64,000 nucleotides of DNA from Candidatus Fermentithermobacillaceae bacterium (GCA_012837895.1 DUQH01000035.1:62001-126000); one strand, 5' to 3'. Counted from the first letter of the stretch, positions 26,177 through 34,889 are shown. Program-made: numbers and translations. The notes: generated by a model not told the origin, from the sequence alone.

Positions 26177-26740
26177 TTGTCTAGAATCGACCAGATGGCC
26201 CAGCTTGTACTGGCTGATCCAACTATAACAGCTAAGGAACTTGCACAAAAGATGGGTTATGCCGAACAGAAGTCAGTCTACTACTGGCTTGAGAAAGCTG
26301 GCTACCGGGGGATGAAGGACTTCAAGAAGTCTGTATTGTCCGGATGTTTTCAGTTTGCAAAGGTACCAGGGGAAATACCGGCGGTGAAAGATTCAATTAA
26401 GCTTCCTATACCGCTTTATACCGGTGACAGGATGAGGAGTCTTGACTGTTCGGAATTCCTGCATTCCCGCCTTGGGCCCGAATCCTTCGCTATACAGGTT
26501 TCAGGTGAAAAGTCCGGGCATCCGGGGAGCCCCGGTGACATCCTCATAATAGACCCTGAAGCGCCCTGCGACCAGGGGAGTATTGTGCTGGTAAGCATCA
26601 ACGGCAGGCCCCACCAAGCCAGGGTGTATTACATGCCCGGCAAATCTCCGATCTACGTGGACACAGATAACCCAAGCTTACTCCTGTCCCCTGACTTCGT
26701 CATGGGTAAAGTTGTTTTTGTTGTGAAGCACGCCATCTGA
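26177..26740 (+). CDS. S24/LexA-fold transcriptional regulator
   Basis: 187 residues from TTG 26177 with GGGAG about 9 bases upstream. The N-terminal 50 residues form an HTH (TITAKELAQKMGYAEQKSVY, then YWLEKAGY). The C-terminal half (about 90-185) looks like the S24 fold of LexA and phage repressors: FAIQVSGEKSGHPGSPGDIL, IIDPEAPCDQGSIVLVSING, then QARVYYMPG. The usual catalytic Ser after G-x and the Lys before the R-x-Y/L strand are not evident, so self-cleavage is doubtful. It is alone on the plus strand inside the minus-strand rnc-smc operon and overlaps the end of rnc by 63 bases. A palindromic operator lies at its promoter. Confidence 0.7.
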   Translation: MSRIDQMAQLVLADPTITAKELAQKMGYAEQKSVYYWLEKAGYRGMKDFKKSVLSGCFQFAKVPGEIPAVKDSIKLPIPLYTGDRMRSLDCSEFLHSRLGPESFAIQVSGEKSGHPGSPGDILIIDPEAPCDQGSIVLVSINGRPHQARVYYMPGKSPIYVDTDNPSLLLSPDFVMGKVVFVVKHAI

Positions 26741-27427
26741 GTATCCGTTACAGACCAGCCAGTTTCTTGCGGCATCCTCCTCAGCTTCTTTCTTGGAAGA
26801 CCCCTTTCCCTCAGACACCTGGCTGCCGTCAATTACACAAGCAACTGTGTATTCAGGCATATGATCCGGACCTGTCACGTCCAGCATCTCATACTCAAGC
26901 TTGGATCCGGGGGTCCTTTGTACAATTTCTTGCAGCAAAGTCTTTGGATCCACAGGCACGGCTTCCAGTTCCTTGTCCAGCAGCAATTCTTCCGCCAGCG
27001 AACGTACAAATTCCCACCCGTGCTGGATAAAATACGCCCCGAAAAAAGCTTCAAGAGCTCCGGCCAGGATCCTAGGGCGCGTGCGGCCGCCTGTGAGTTC
27101 CTCCCCACGTCCGAGTCTTAGATGTCGCCCCAACTCCACATCTTTTGCAAGGCTCGCCAGGGAAGCTCCTGAAACCAGGCTGGCTCTCATTCTTGTAAGA
27201 TCCCCTTCAGGAACGTGAGGATAGTGCTGGTAGAGGTGAAGCCCTACCGCCAAGGAGAGCACCGCGTCCCCTAGAAACTCCAGTCTTTCGTTGGAGGAAC
27301 TAGCATCGCCATGCTCATTTGAATAGGAAATGTGGGTAAAAGCCTGTGTCCTAAGTCCAGGCTCAAGCGAGCTTACCGCATCGTTGAATATTGTCTTTAG
27401 CCGATGTATTTTCTCAGTACCAGGCAA
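26678..27427 (-). CDS. rnc: Ribonuclease III
   Basis: Double-strand-specific endonuclease for rRNA and mRNA processing. 249 residues from TTG 27427 (CGGAGGG 8-9 bases upstream), overlapping the end of fabF by 31 bases. Signature NERLEFLGDAVLSL with catalytic Glu/Asp residues; second acidic cluster GALEAFFGAYFIQHG. The C-terminal dsRNA-binding domain ends in GSSKKEAEEDAARNWLV, followed by ~25 extra polar residues beyond the normal end, in the part overlapped by the opposing regulator gene. Confidence 0.96.
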   Translation of the reverse strand: MPGTEKIHRLKTIFNDAVSSLEPGLRTQAFTHISYSNEHGDASSSNERLEFLGDAVLSLAVGLHLYQHYPHVPEGDLTRMRASLVSGASLASLAKDVELGRHLRLGRGEELTGGRTRPRILAGALEAFFGAYFIQHGWEFVRSLAEELLLDKELEAVPVDPKTLLQEIVQRTPGSKLEYEMLDVTGPDHMPEYTVACVIDGSQVSEGKGSSKKEAEEDAARNWLVCNGYSDGVLHNKNNFTHDEVRGQE

Positions 27428-28638
27428 GCATTCTGCCCTCCGAAACCAAAAGAATTTTTCAGTGCCAGGTTGATTTCTCCAGGCCTTGCCCTGTTGGGCA
27501 CGTAATTCAAATCGCATTCAGGATCAGGTGTTTCGTAGTTTATCGTAGGTGGCACTACCTTGCTCTTTATGGCCAACACAGTGGCTATAGTCTCCACGGC
27601 ACCGGCGGCCCCGAGCAAGTGGCCTGTCATGGACTTAGTAGATGAAATCATCACTTCATAGGCCCTGTCACCCAGTGCGCCCTTTATGGCCTTCGTCTCA
27701 TTGACATCGTTATACGGTGTGGAAGAACCGTGGGCGTTTACGTAATCTATCTCGCCTGGACTTACCCGGGCATCCATCATTGCAGCTTCCATGGCACGCC
27801 TGGCTCCTTCCCCTTCAGGGGCAGGAGCAGTGATGTGGTATGCATCAGAAGCCATTCCATAGCCGACTATCTCAGCATATATGTTTGCGTTCCGGCCCAG
27901 GGCATGGGTAAGCTCCTCCAGGATCAGCACTCCTGCGCCTTCACCGATCACAAAGCCGTCCCGGTGCTTATCAAAAGGGCGGCAAGCTCTTGAGACCAGG
28001 TGATTGCTGGTTGACAAAGCTCTCATACTGCAAAACCCGGCAATGGTCAGAGGCTGTATCGCAGCCTCAGAACCGCCGGCAACCATTACGTCTGCGTAGT
28101 TGCCTTGGATAAGCCTAAAAGCTTTTCCAATGGCATTGGCACCGGAAGCACAAGCTGTGACTATCGTGCTTATAGGCCCCTTAAGCCCAAGGGCAATGGA
28201 CGTCTGCCCCGCAGCCATATTCGGGATTATCATCGGTATGAAAAACGGTGAAACCCTGTCTGGGCCCATAGACCGGAAGCGGTCGTACTGAGCGGTAACG
28301 GTTTCAAGGCCTGCCAACCCCGTCCCCATTATCACCCCGGCCCTTTCAGGGTGGAAGCGCCCGGCGATTCCCGAATCCTCTACTGCCATCCGGGAACACG
28401 CCACAGCCATTTGGGTGAACCTGTCCATCTTCCTTGCGTCCCTGCGTTCCAGGTACAACTCAGGGTCGAAGTCTGCCTCTCCTGCAATCCTAGACGGGAG
28501 GCCGGTTGCATCAAACCTGGTAATCTCCCTTATGCCCGGTTTCCCTCCTGCAAGACTGTCCCAAAACTCAGGCAGCCCTATGCCAATAGGGCTTATGACA
28601 CCCATTCCTGTTACAACCACTCGTCTTCGCGAAACCAT
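27397..28638 (-). CDS. fabF: 3-oxoacyl-[ACP] synthase II
   Basis: Elongating condensing enzyme of fatty acid synthesis. 413 residues; catalytic Cys in VTACASGANAIG, His in VNAHGSSTPYND and second His in KSMTGHLLGAAGA; GFGGQNACLVLRKY at the C-terminus. ATG 28638 with GGGAGG 6 bases upstream (a GTG one codon earlier is less well placed). Downstream of acpP after a hairpin. Confidence 0.97.
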   Translation of the reverse strand: MVSRRRVVVTGMGVISPIGIGLPEFWDSLAGGKPGIREITRFDATGLPSRIAGEADFDPELYLERRDARKMDRFTQMAVACSRMAVEDSGIAGRFHPERAGVIMGTGLAGLETVTAQYDRFRSMGPDRVSPFFIPMIIPNMAAGQTSIALGLKGPISTIVTACASGANAIGKAFRLIQGNYADVMVAGGSEAAIQPLTIAGFCSMRALSTSNHLVSRACRPFDKHRDGFVIGEGAGVLILEELTHALGRNANIYAEIVGYGMASDAYHITAPAPEGEGARRAMEAAMMDARVSPGEIDYVNAHGSSTPYNDVNETKAIKGALGDRAYEVMISSTKSMTGHLLGAAGAVETIATVLAIKSKVVPPTINYETPDPECDLNYVPNRARPGEINLALKNSFGFGGQNACLVLRKYIG

Positions 28639-28671
28639 CACCGGCCTCCCGCCTTACAGCTCAAAAGGATA

Positions 28672-28697
28672 GCAGGGCCTCATCCGGAAGGCCCTGC
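28672..28697 (-). terminator. Hairpin between acpP and fabF
   Basis: GCAGGGCCT and AGGCCCTGC form a perfect 9-bp stem with an 8-base loop just after the acpP stop, followed by only a short T stretch (tatccttttg). More likely an attenuator or mRNA-end stabiliser that raises acpP over fabF than a full terminator. Confidence 0.5.
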
Positions 28698-28706
28698 GCC
28701 TGACCC

Positions 28707-28949
28707 TCATTCTCTAGTGTGTTCCACCAAGTAGTCTACTGCATCTTGCACAGTAGACATATTCTCAGCATCCTCGTCGGATATTGTTATCCCAAACTCA
28801 CTTTCAAAAGCCATTATCAGATCAACTATCTCCAGAGAATCGGCACCCAGGTCATCGATGAACGAAGCCTCCAGGGTCACCAGAGACTCTTCAACACCCA
28901 GTTGATCCACTATAATCTTCTTCACCTTTTCAAAAATCTTATCTGCCAT
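28707..28949 (-). CDS. acpP: Acyl carrier protein
   Basis: 80 residues, strongly acidic. The phosphopantetheine site is [10 protein letters not shown] with the conserved Ser. Carries acyl chains for FabD/FabG/FabF and PlsX. Good ribosome site before the ATG; 26 bases downstream of fabG. Confidence 0.98.
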   Translation of the reverse strand: MADKIFEKVKKIIVDQLGVEESLVTLEASFIDDLGADSLEIVDLIMAFESEFGITISDEDAENMSTVQDAVDYLVEHTRE

Positions 28950-28975
28950 GCCAATTCACCTCCTTGCCAGAAGCC

Positions 28976-29731
28976 CTATAAAATCAACCCGGAAGACAAA
29001 CCCCCGTCAACAGGCAGGACCTGTCCTGTAATATACCCAGCCTGTGGCGATGACAAGAACGCCACTGCATAAGCTACGTCGGCCGGAGTACCGGGCCTAC
29101 CCAAAGGTATCTGCCGCTTGAACGCCTCTTTCACATCCAAAGGCAAGTTTTCTGTCATATCTGTAGATATGTATCCGGGCGCCACTACATTCGCTGTAAT
29201 CCCATATCTTGCCATCTCCTTGGCGAGGCTTTTGGTGAAGCCAATTATCCCGGCCTTCGCTGCAGCATAGTTTGCTTGTCCCGGGTTGCCCCTCAAAGCC
29301 ACTACCGAAGAGATGTTGACTATCCGTCCTCTTCTTCTCCGGGCCATACTTCTAACGGCCCACTTTGTGACGTTGTACACCCCCTTCAAGTTAGTGTCCA
29401 GGACTTGATCCCAGTCATCCTCGCTCATCCTGATTAGCAGGGCATCCCGGGTTATACCTGCGTTGCCAACCAGGACCTCAATAGGCCCTAGTAGTTCTTC
29501 GCTACACTGGACAAGGTGCTTGGCAGCATCATACATAGACACGTCACACTGAAGCGCCACAGCCCTGCCTCCTGCTTGCTCTACAAGTCTTACAGTCTCA
29601 AGGGCCCCTGCTTCATCTGCCAGGTAGTTCACGGCAATATCAAACCCGCTCCTGGCCAGTTCTACTGCACAAGCTCTCCCGATACCCCTGGACGCTCCCG
29701 TTACCAAAGCGACAGGACGATCGAGCATCAT
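28976..29731 (-). CDS. fabG: 3-oxoacyl-[ACP] reductase
   Basis: 251 residues from ATG 29731, overlapping the fabD stop as ATGA. Short-chain dehydrogenase fold: NADPH motif TGASRGIGRA, NAG motif VGNAGITRDALL, catalytic Ser (ISSVVALRGNPGQ) and YxxxK (YAAAKAG). Reduces beta-ketoacyl-ACP. Confidence 0.96.
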   Translation of the reverse strand: MMLDRPVALVTGASRGIGRACAVELARSGFDIAVNYLADEAGALETVRLVEQAGGRAVALQCDVSMYDAAKHLVQCSEELLGPIEVLVGNAGITRDALLIRMSEDDWDQVLDTNLKGVYNVTKWAVRSMARRRRGRIVNISSVVALRGNPGQANYAAAKAGIIGFTKSLAKEMARYGITANVVAPGYISTDMTENLPLDVKEAFKRQIPLGRPGTPADVAYAVAFLSSPQAGYITGQVLPVDGGLSSGLIL

Positions 29732-30672
29732 TCTAACCAAGCCTCCTTGTGAGAATCAAGCACGTCATCAAGATCTTCAGGGGCACCAAACCTCACAAAG
29801 CGAATCCCAGGATTGATTCTCCGCCCAAATCCGCAAAGAGTCTTGCCCGGGCCTGCCTCAACAAACAAGGAGGCACCGTCACTTATCATATTTTCAACGG
29901 CAACTTGCCACAGCACCGGAGACGTAACCTGCCTTACAAGAGCTTGCTTTATCTCCCGGACTGTAGACACTGTCTTGCCTGTAACATTGGTATAAACCGG
30001 CACAGAAGGAGGTCTTATGGCCATAGTATCCAGGTCTCTTTGGAGCTTAAGGGCAGCAGGCTCCATAAGTACGCAATGAAACGGTGCGCTTACAGGAATG
30101 GGAATAGCCCTGCCTCCCCTTTCCTGAACTGTCTTGCATACGTGTGCTACAGCTTTGGTTTCACCGGAAATCACAATCTGTCCAGGGCAGTTGTAATTGG
30201 CTCCTGTAACTACTCCATGCTTAGAAGACGCAAAACATAAAGCTTCTAGTTCGGCGCAAGGCATGCCCATAATTGCTGCCATACTACCTTTGCCTGGGGG
30301 GCATGCTTCCTGCATGTACAACCCACGTCTCCGGGTTAGCATTACTGCGTCCTCAAAAGCTAAGCTGCCTGCGACAACCAGGGCGCTGTATTCACCCAGA
30401 CTGAAACCTGCCACCATATCCGGCCTTAACCCATGGGACTCAAGAACCCTTGCACAAGCAATGCTTACAACGAGTATTGCAGGTTGGGCGTTATGGGTAA
30501 GCGTGAGCTGTTCAGCAGGTCCATGGATAATAAGCTCCGACAGTCCAAATCCCAAAGCCTGGTCGGCAGTATCAAAGACTTCCCTTGCAACAGGGTAGTT
30601 GTCATAAAGCTGTTTACCCATACCCGGGTACTGGCTGCCCTGTCCTGGGAATATCCAAGCGACGCTGGCCAA
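29728..30672 (-). CDS. fabD: Malonyl-CoA:ACP transacylase
   Basis: 314 residues. FPGQGSQYPGMG at the N-terminus, catalytic Ser in GFSLGEYSALV, His in PVSAPFHCVLM. Loads malonate onto ACP. TTG start with a weak GGCGGGTGTAGGAA in front. Directly follows the DegV/FakB-type gene. Confidence 0.96.
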   Translation of the reverse strand: MASVAWIFPGQGSQYPGMGKQLYDNYPVAREVFDTADQALGFGLSELIIHGPAEQLTLTHNAQPAILVVSIACARVLESHGLRPDMVAGFSLGEYSALVVAGSLAFEDAVMLTRRRGLYMQEACPPGKGSMAAIMGMPCAELEALCFASSKHGVVTGANYNCPGQIVISGETKAVAHVCKTVQERGGRAIPIPVSAPFHCVLMEPAALKLQRDLDTMAIRPPSVPVYTNVTGKTVSTVREIKQALVRQVTSPVLWQVAVENMISDGASLFVEAGPGKTLCGFGRRINPGIRFVRFGAPEDLDDVLDSHKEAWLE

Positions 30673-30693
30673 TTCCTACACCCGCCCACTGAG

Positions 30694-31551
30694 TCATATA
30701 AGCCTGGCAGGAATGGCTAACAAAGCAAGAGTGCCAGGCCCTGTGTGAGTACCGATTATAGCCCCGATTTCAGTTTCAAAAAACCTAGTGACCGAAAACC
30801 CGGCTTGAGCCCTTTCTTTAAGCAAGGCAGCTTCCCTGGGGGCATCGGCATGTGAGATGCAAAGATAGACTTCTTCTTCTCCTGCCAGCCGCTCTTTGGC
30901 AATCTCAACCATCCTGGGGATTACCTTGTCCTTTCCCCTGACCCTCTCTATAGCTGTTACATAGCCTTCTTTGTCCAGGGACAGTACGGGCTTCATGTTG
31001 AGCAGGGTGCCCAGAAAATGTGCTGCTTTCCCGATCCTGCCGTTTCGCGCAAGGTAGTCGAGGGTATCAACGCAGAAAACAGTCACTGCGCTGTCACGCA
31101 TACGGTTTACAAATGCAGCGATTTCATCAAGGGATTTGCCTTCATCAGACATCTCCTGAGCCAGAATGGCCATCACCCCGTACATCCCCGACGCGCATTT
31201 TGAGTCAATCACCTCAATTTGCCTGTCAGGAAGCGCCTGCCTGGCGATGATTGCCGATTGATAAGTGCCGCTAAGGGCAGATGAAAGGGTGATTGCCAGC
31301 ACAGCTGAACCATCTGCGCTCAGCCGGTCAAAAACTAGTTCAAAATCCCAAGGCGATGGTTGTGATGTCCGTGCAATATGTGCAGAAGACACCAGTTTTT
31401 CATAGAACGCTTTCCCGCGCAGCTCGTAACCGTCTTTGAAAGACTCGTCGCCAAAATGCACGTTCAAAGGAACAACAGTGATTCCCAAACTTTCAAGAAA
31501 CTTAGGTTCAAAGTCCTGGGCACTGTCGGTAACAATCTTAACCTGAGCCAT
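30694..31551 (-). CDS. DegV family fatty-acid-binding protein (FakB-like)
   Basis: 285 residues from ATG 31551 with AAAGGGG upstream. KIVTDSAQDF at the N-terminus, ARTSQPSPWDF in the lid and ITLSSALSGTYQSA are DegV signatures; Thr/Ser residues bind the fatty-acid carboxylate. In Firmicutes these proteins (FakB) present exogenous fatty acids to the kinase FakA, whose gene lies at 41540-43210 here. It lies between plsX and fabD, a slot where fabH often sits, and therefore in the FapR-controlled operon. Confidence 0.88.
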   Translation of the reverse strand: MAQVKIVTDSAQDFEPKFLESLGITVVPLNVHFGDESFKDGYELRGKAFYEKLVSSAHIARTSQPSPWDFELVFDRLSADGSAVLAITLSSALSGTYQSAIIARQALPDRQIEVIDSKCASGMYGVMAILAQEMSDEGKSLDEIAAFVNRMRDSAVTVFCVDTLDYLARNGRIGKAAHFLGTLLNMKPVLSLDKEGYVTAIERVRGKDKVIPRMVEIAKERLAGEEEVYLCISHADAPREAALLKERAQAGFSVTRFFETEIGAIIGTHTGPGTLALLAIPARLI

Positions 31552-31592
31552 ATCATATATGCCCCTTTCACAATCTGATCCACCGAGACAAA

Positions 31593-32615
31593 TCATTCAT
31601 CTTCCTTGTAAATCTCCGAGATGGTTTCGGAAATGACAGTAGCTACATCATTGGATATGAACTTGAGCGCCTGGGCTATTCCGTTGGCAATGGCCGTAGC
31701 GCCGGATGAACCGTGACATTTCACCACACAGCCTTCCAAGCCAAGCAGCGGGGCGCCCCCGTAAGCAGAATAGTCTAGGACCTCGCGAACCTTACTAAAC
31801 ACAGGTTTCATGAGGAGTGCCCCCAACCTGGATCTGAGGCTGCCGTACACCTGCTCCTTTATCGTCTCCATTTGAAACAACACGGTTCCTTCACAAGTCT
31901 TCAGGAACACGTTGCCGGTAAATCCGTCGATCACGATCACATCAGCCTTCCCAAAGAATACGTCGCGCGCCTCAACATTCCCGACGAAATTGAAGGGGGC
32001 ATCTTCCATCAGATTGTACGCCTTCCTTGCAACCATGCTCCCTTTTTGTTTCTCTGTTCCGATATTCAGCAGGCCTACTGTAGGTTCTTCCCATCCCAAT
32101 ACGCGTTCTGCGTATATCTTGCCCATGAGTCCAAACTCAACCAGCGTCTCAGGGCGTACGTCAGACGAAGCGCCAAGATCCACAAACAGCACACCTCGCT
32201 TGTTCCGCGCAGGCAACACAATCCCCAGGCAAGGGCGGTCAATTCCCTTGGCACGCTTGATAATCAGGGCACCGCCTGCTACAAGCGCCCCGGTAGATCC
32301 TGCCGAGACAAAAGCCCCCGCCTGTCCCTCTTTCACTGCGCCAAGACCCCGCACAATGGTTGAATCTTTCTTACGCCTTATTGCGCTCACAGGCGGTTCA
32401 TCGGGAGTAATCACCTGGCTACACTCAATGGTTTGGAGGTGGGGATAATCACCCTGGCTTCTAAGTTTGGCAACTGCCTCGGCATCTCCCAGGGCCAAGA
32501 TAGGGATACCCTTTTCCAGGGCAGCTACACATCCTTCTATCGCTGCATCAGGGGCATAATCGCCCCCCATGAGATCTACAGCCACGGTTGTTCTTGCCTC
32601 TACTCCGGTGTTCAA
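31593..32615 (-). CDS. plsX: Phosphate acyltransferase PlsX
   Basis: Makes acyl-phosphate from acyl-ACP for phospholipid synthesis. 340 residues: AVDLMGGDYAPDAAIEG, AGSTGALVAGG, VLFVDLGASSD and VIDGFTGNVFLKTCEG are PlsX hallmarks. TTG start (GGGGGAG 6 bases upstream) overlaps the fapR stop as TTGA, so the two are coupled. Confidence 0.97.
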   Translation of the reverse strand: MNTGVEARTTVAVDLMGGDYAPDAAIEGCVAALEKGIPILALGDAEAVAKLRSQGDYPHLQTIECSQVITPDEPPVSAIRRKKDSTIVRGLGAVKEGQAGAFVSAGSTGALVAGGALIIKRAKGIDRPCLGIVLPARNKRGVLFVDLGASSDVRPETLVEFGLMGKIYAERVLGWEEPTVGLLNIGTEKQKGSMVARKAYNLMEDAPFNFVGNVEARDVFFGKADVIVIDGFTGNVFLKTCEGTVLFQMETIKEQVYGSLRSRLGALLMKPVFSKVREVLDYSAYGGAPLLGLEGCVVKCHGSSGATAIANGIAQALKFISNDVATVISETISEIYKEDE

Positions 32616-33187
32616 TCCTGGCTCCCCCTCTCATCTAACGCAAAAACCAGAAACTTGCCCCTGAATACAAGTTCACCCCTGGCACGGGTTTCCACCAGAA
32701 CTACGGACTTCTGTCCTTTTTCCCTGATAACCTGCGCTTTGGCGATAAGTTTCTCGCCCACCCGGGCCTGGCGTTTGAACTTGAGGTTGGCAATCCCGGT
32801 AACCACGTTATCGGCATCGATCACGCAGATCGCAAGCGAGTCTGCCTGGGCAAAAATATACTGGCTTCTTGTAATCCCTGTACGTTCAAAGGCCATGTCG
32901 GGGGTTATTTCCATGATGGAAATTGCAGATTTTCCAAGTTCAAGGTCTATGAGTTCTCCCACAACCTCGCGTTCGCCCATTGCCCGGAGTCTCTGGTAAG
33001 CTCTCTCTGCGACCTGTTTTGTCCTGGTTCTTTGTCCTGGAATACCAAGGGCAAGCCTGTCAAGGCGTATGGTCTGCACGCTTACGTCAAAATGACGTGC
33101 CAGCCGCCGGTCAGGCAAGAACGGGTTGGCAGTAAGAATCTCTTTAAGCTGTTCTCTTCGCTGCTTAGGATCGTACCCCATCAGCAT
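32612..33187 (-). CDS. fapR: Fatty acid and phospholipid biosynthesis regulator FapR
   Basis: 191 residues: an N-terminal DeoR-like HTH (DRRLARHFDVSVQTIRLDRL) joined to a hot-dog fold that binds malonyl-CoA (ANLKFKRQARVGEKLIAKAQ). Represses fab and pls genes until malonyl-CoA rises. A matching FapR-type box sits 13 bases upstream of its own start, so it very likely autoregulates fapR-plsX and the downstream fab genes. Confidence 0.93.
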   Translation of the reverse strand: MLMGYDPKQRREQLKEILTANPFLPDRRLARHFDVSVQTIRLDRLALGIPGQRTRTKQVAERAYQRLRAMGEREVVGELIDLELGKSAISIMEITPDMAFERTGITRSQYIFAQADSLAICVIDADNVVTGIANLKFKRQARVGEKLIAKAQVIREKGQKSVVLVETRARGELVFRGKFLVFALDERGSQD

Positions 33188-33199
33188 TCACCCTGATCC

Positions 33200-33216
33200 T
33201 TAGCATCTACTACTAA
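33200..33216 (-). promoter_or_regulatory. FapR-type operator
   Basis: The 17-base site reads TTAGTAGTAGATGCTAA on the minus strand. It has TTAGTA and TGCTAA half-sites (one mismatch) around a 5-base centre, close to the Bacillus FapR box. A possible -10 (GATATT) overlaps its upstream edge. Confidence 0.6.
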
Positions 33217-33267
33217 TATCTTTGTCTTAATCTTAAGTATACAAACCCTGGGAAGCATCTGCAATCC

Positions 33268-33301
33268 AAAAAACAAAAACTCCGATAACCATCGGAGTTT
33301 T
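33268..33301 (-). terminator. Terminator after rpmF
   Basis: AAAACTCCGAT pairs with ATCGGAGTTTT around a 4-base loop (33276-33301), followed on the minus strand by TGTTTTTT (to 33268). It separates yceD-rpmF from the fapR operon. Confidence 0.85.
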
Positions 33302-33324
33302 GAGTACGCTTTGAAAACAAACCG

Positions 33325-33513
33325 TTACTGCTGTACCTTGATGACTTCCTGACCCCTGTAATGCCCGCAATCAGGACACACCCTATGCGGCAGGCGCAAT
33401 GAGTGGCACCTCGGGCACTCTACCAGGTTAGGAGCTGAAAGCCTTCTCTTCCATGCAGAAGCTCTCCTCATATCCCGCTTAGACCTGGATGTCCTTCTCT
33501 TTGGAACTGCCAT
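33325..33513 (-). CDS. rpmF: 50S ribosomal protein L32
   Basis: 62 residues: AVPKRRTSRSKRDMRRA and a zinc ribbon CPRCH ... CPDCG (four Cys). Overlaps the end of yceD by 35 bases and ends in a strong terminator, the standard yceD-rpmF pair. Confidence 0.97.
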   Translation of the reverse strand: MAVPKRRTSRSKRDMRRASAWKRRLSAPNLVECPRCHSLRLPHRVCPDCGHYRGQEVIKVQQ

Positions 33514-34045
33514 TTTCCTTGCCCCTTTCCTCTAAAGCTTCCAGTAGTTTTCTTCCAAACAGTGTAGCTTGGCCTTGCAGTCTTGAACACTGGCACTGTT
33601 CTTCATTCAGGTTAGTGCCACAAACCCCACATAACCCCTTACATAATGCATCGCACAAAGGTTTCATGGGAATGTTGAGGAGAAGTCCGTGCTCCACCAT
33701 ATCATCTAAGACGCAATAGCCGCCATCCATGGCAAAGGTTTCGATATCATCTTCGTCCTCGTATTCATGCATATCAGGGTCTTGGACAAACCTGCCTTCG
33801 CAGTCAAACTCAATAGGCATATCAAAATCCGCCAGACACCTGGAACAAGTGAGTCCTACTGTTCCCCTGACATTGGCTTGAACATATATCCCTTCACCGG
33901 TAGAAGTGGCGACACCCTTTACCGTAAACGGAGCCTGGGTTGCAATAAGGTCGCTCCCGTCTCCATATAGATCTATATGGCCTGTTTCGGAAAACGCAAT
34001 GCTGGTACCGGGCTCATCGATTATATCTGAAACATCTATCTTCAA
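33479..34045 (-). CDS. yceD: YceD/DUF177 protein
   Basis: 188 residues from TTG 34045 (GGAGGG 7 bases upstream) giving MKIDVSDII, the family's start. CSRCL (zinc-type), then the acidic middle, and CGVCGTNLNEEQCQC near the C-terminus. Conserved before rpmF and linked to 23S rRNA metabolism in other bacteria. A near-consensus promoter lies just upstream. Confidence 0.9.
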   Translation of the reverse strand: MKIDVSDIIDEPGTSIAFSETGHIDLYGDGSDLIATQAPFTVKGVATSTGEGIYVQANVRGTVGLTCSRCLADFDMPIEFDCEGRFVQDPDMHEYEDEDDIETFAMDGGYCVLDDMVEHGLLLNIPMKPLCDALCKGLCGVCGTNLNEEQCQCSRLQGQATLFGRKLLEALEERGKENGSSKEKDIQV

Positions 34046-34072
34046 ACTCTGACCCTCCATTGGCATAAAGGG

Positions 34073-34102
34073 ATTATATCCACATAGAGAACATGGTGTC
34101 AA
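34073..34102 (-). promoter_or_regulatory. Consensus sigma-A promoter for yceD-rpmF
   Basis: TTGACA (34102-34097), 18 bases, TATAAT (34078-34073): both hexamers are perfect. It overlaps the last codons of the Lon-type protease gene. This is the strongest promoter I see in the window, fitting ribosomal protein expression. Confidence 0.85.
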
Positions 34103-34827
34103 GAATTGCTACCTGAGGCAAGCACTTTTATCGCCTCTTCAACAGTGTCCACACCGTATACTTCCATATCCCCTGCAAAGCGTAAAGCTTCATCAAGGTT
34201 TTTCCTGGGAACCAGGAATATCTCTATGCCTTCTTCCCTGCATGCGATTGTTTTTTGCGCCACTCCTCCTACAGGAAACACCCTGCCCTCAGAGTCGAGA
34301 ATACCGGTACCTGCAATCTTTCGCCCCATGACTATATCCTGATCCATTCTGGTAATGATTTCAAGGGCAAAAACTAGCCCGGCAGATGGGCCGGCAACCT
34401 GTCCCGGCCTTATGGTTGCTTTCACAGGAAACGGTCCTTGCACAGGTACGGACATCCCCTGGAAGGTCAAGGCCACATAGGTAGCAGTCACCTGGCTCTG
34501 TTCCATCAAGTCCCTGTTTGCCTCCAAGTACTCTTCTACACTTCTCCCGCCGAGCACCTGACGTCGGGGCCACAAGGCCAGGTTGCGGTCTACGGCTGCC
34601 CTGATGGACTGTATAATGCTGGCCTCTCTTGCCATAACTGAGACCATGTAAAACGATGAATCTCCAGAGGGGTAGCCTTCAATCTCAACAATCTCGCTAA
34701 GTTCAATCACAGGGCCTGGTGAAACCACAAGATACCCTGAAGGCACATGGTTCAATGTGCAAAGCATGACCACGAAAACTAAGGCAAGCCCAATCCGTTT
34801 CCATTTGAGTCTCTTTTGTCCGGCCAA
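34099..34827 (-). CDS. Secreted Lon-type (S16) serine protease, YlbL/SepM-like without PDZ
   Basis: 242 residues from TTG 34827 (GAGGGG 9 bases upstream; TTG 34854 lacks a site). One N-terminal membrane anchor, YLVVSPGP region, then an S16 domain with the Ser in AGPSAGLVFALE (Ser148) and the Lys in GGVAQKTIACREEG (Lys192), an intact Ser-Lys dyad. Bacillus YlbL is ~340 residues with a PDZ domain between anchor and protease; that domain is missing here. Located beside ylbJ and yceD as ylbL is in Bacillus. Confidence 0.85.
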   Translation of the reverse strand: MAGQKRLKWKRIGLALVFVVMLCTLNHVPSGYLVVSPGPVIELSEIVEIEGYPSGDSSFYMVSVMAREASIIQSIRAAVDRNLALWPRRQVLGGRSVEEYLEANRDLMEQSQVTATYVALTFQGMSVPVQGPFPVKATIRPGQVAGPSAGLVFALEIITRMDQDIVMGRKIAGTGILDSEGRVFPVGGVAQKTIACREEGIEIFLVPRKNLDEALRFAGDMEVYGVDTVEEAIKVLASGSNS

Positions 34828-34889
34828 GACCGAATACCCCTCTCTGATCTCCAATATAGATTGATGGTGAGTAAAGGAGGCTTCCCTAT

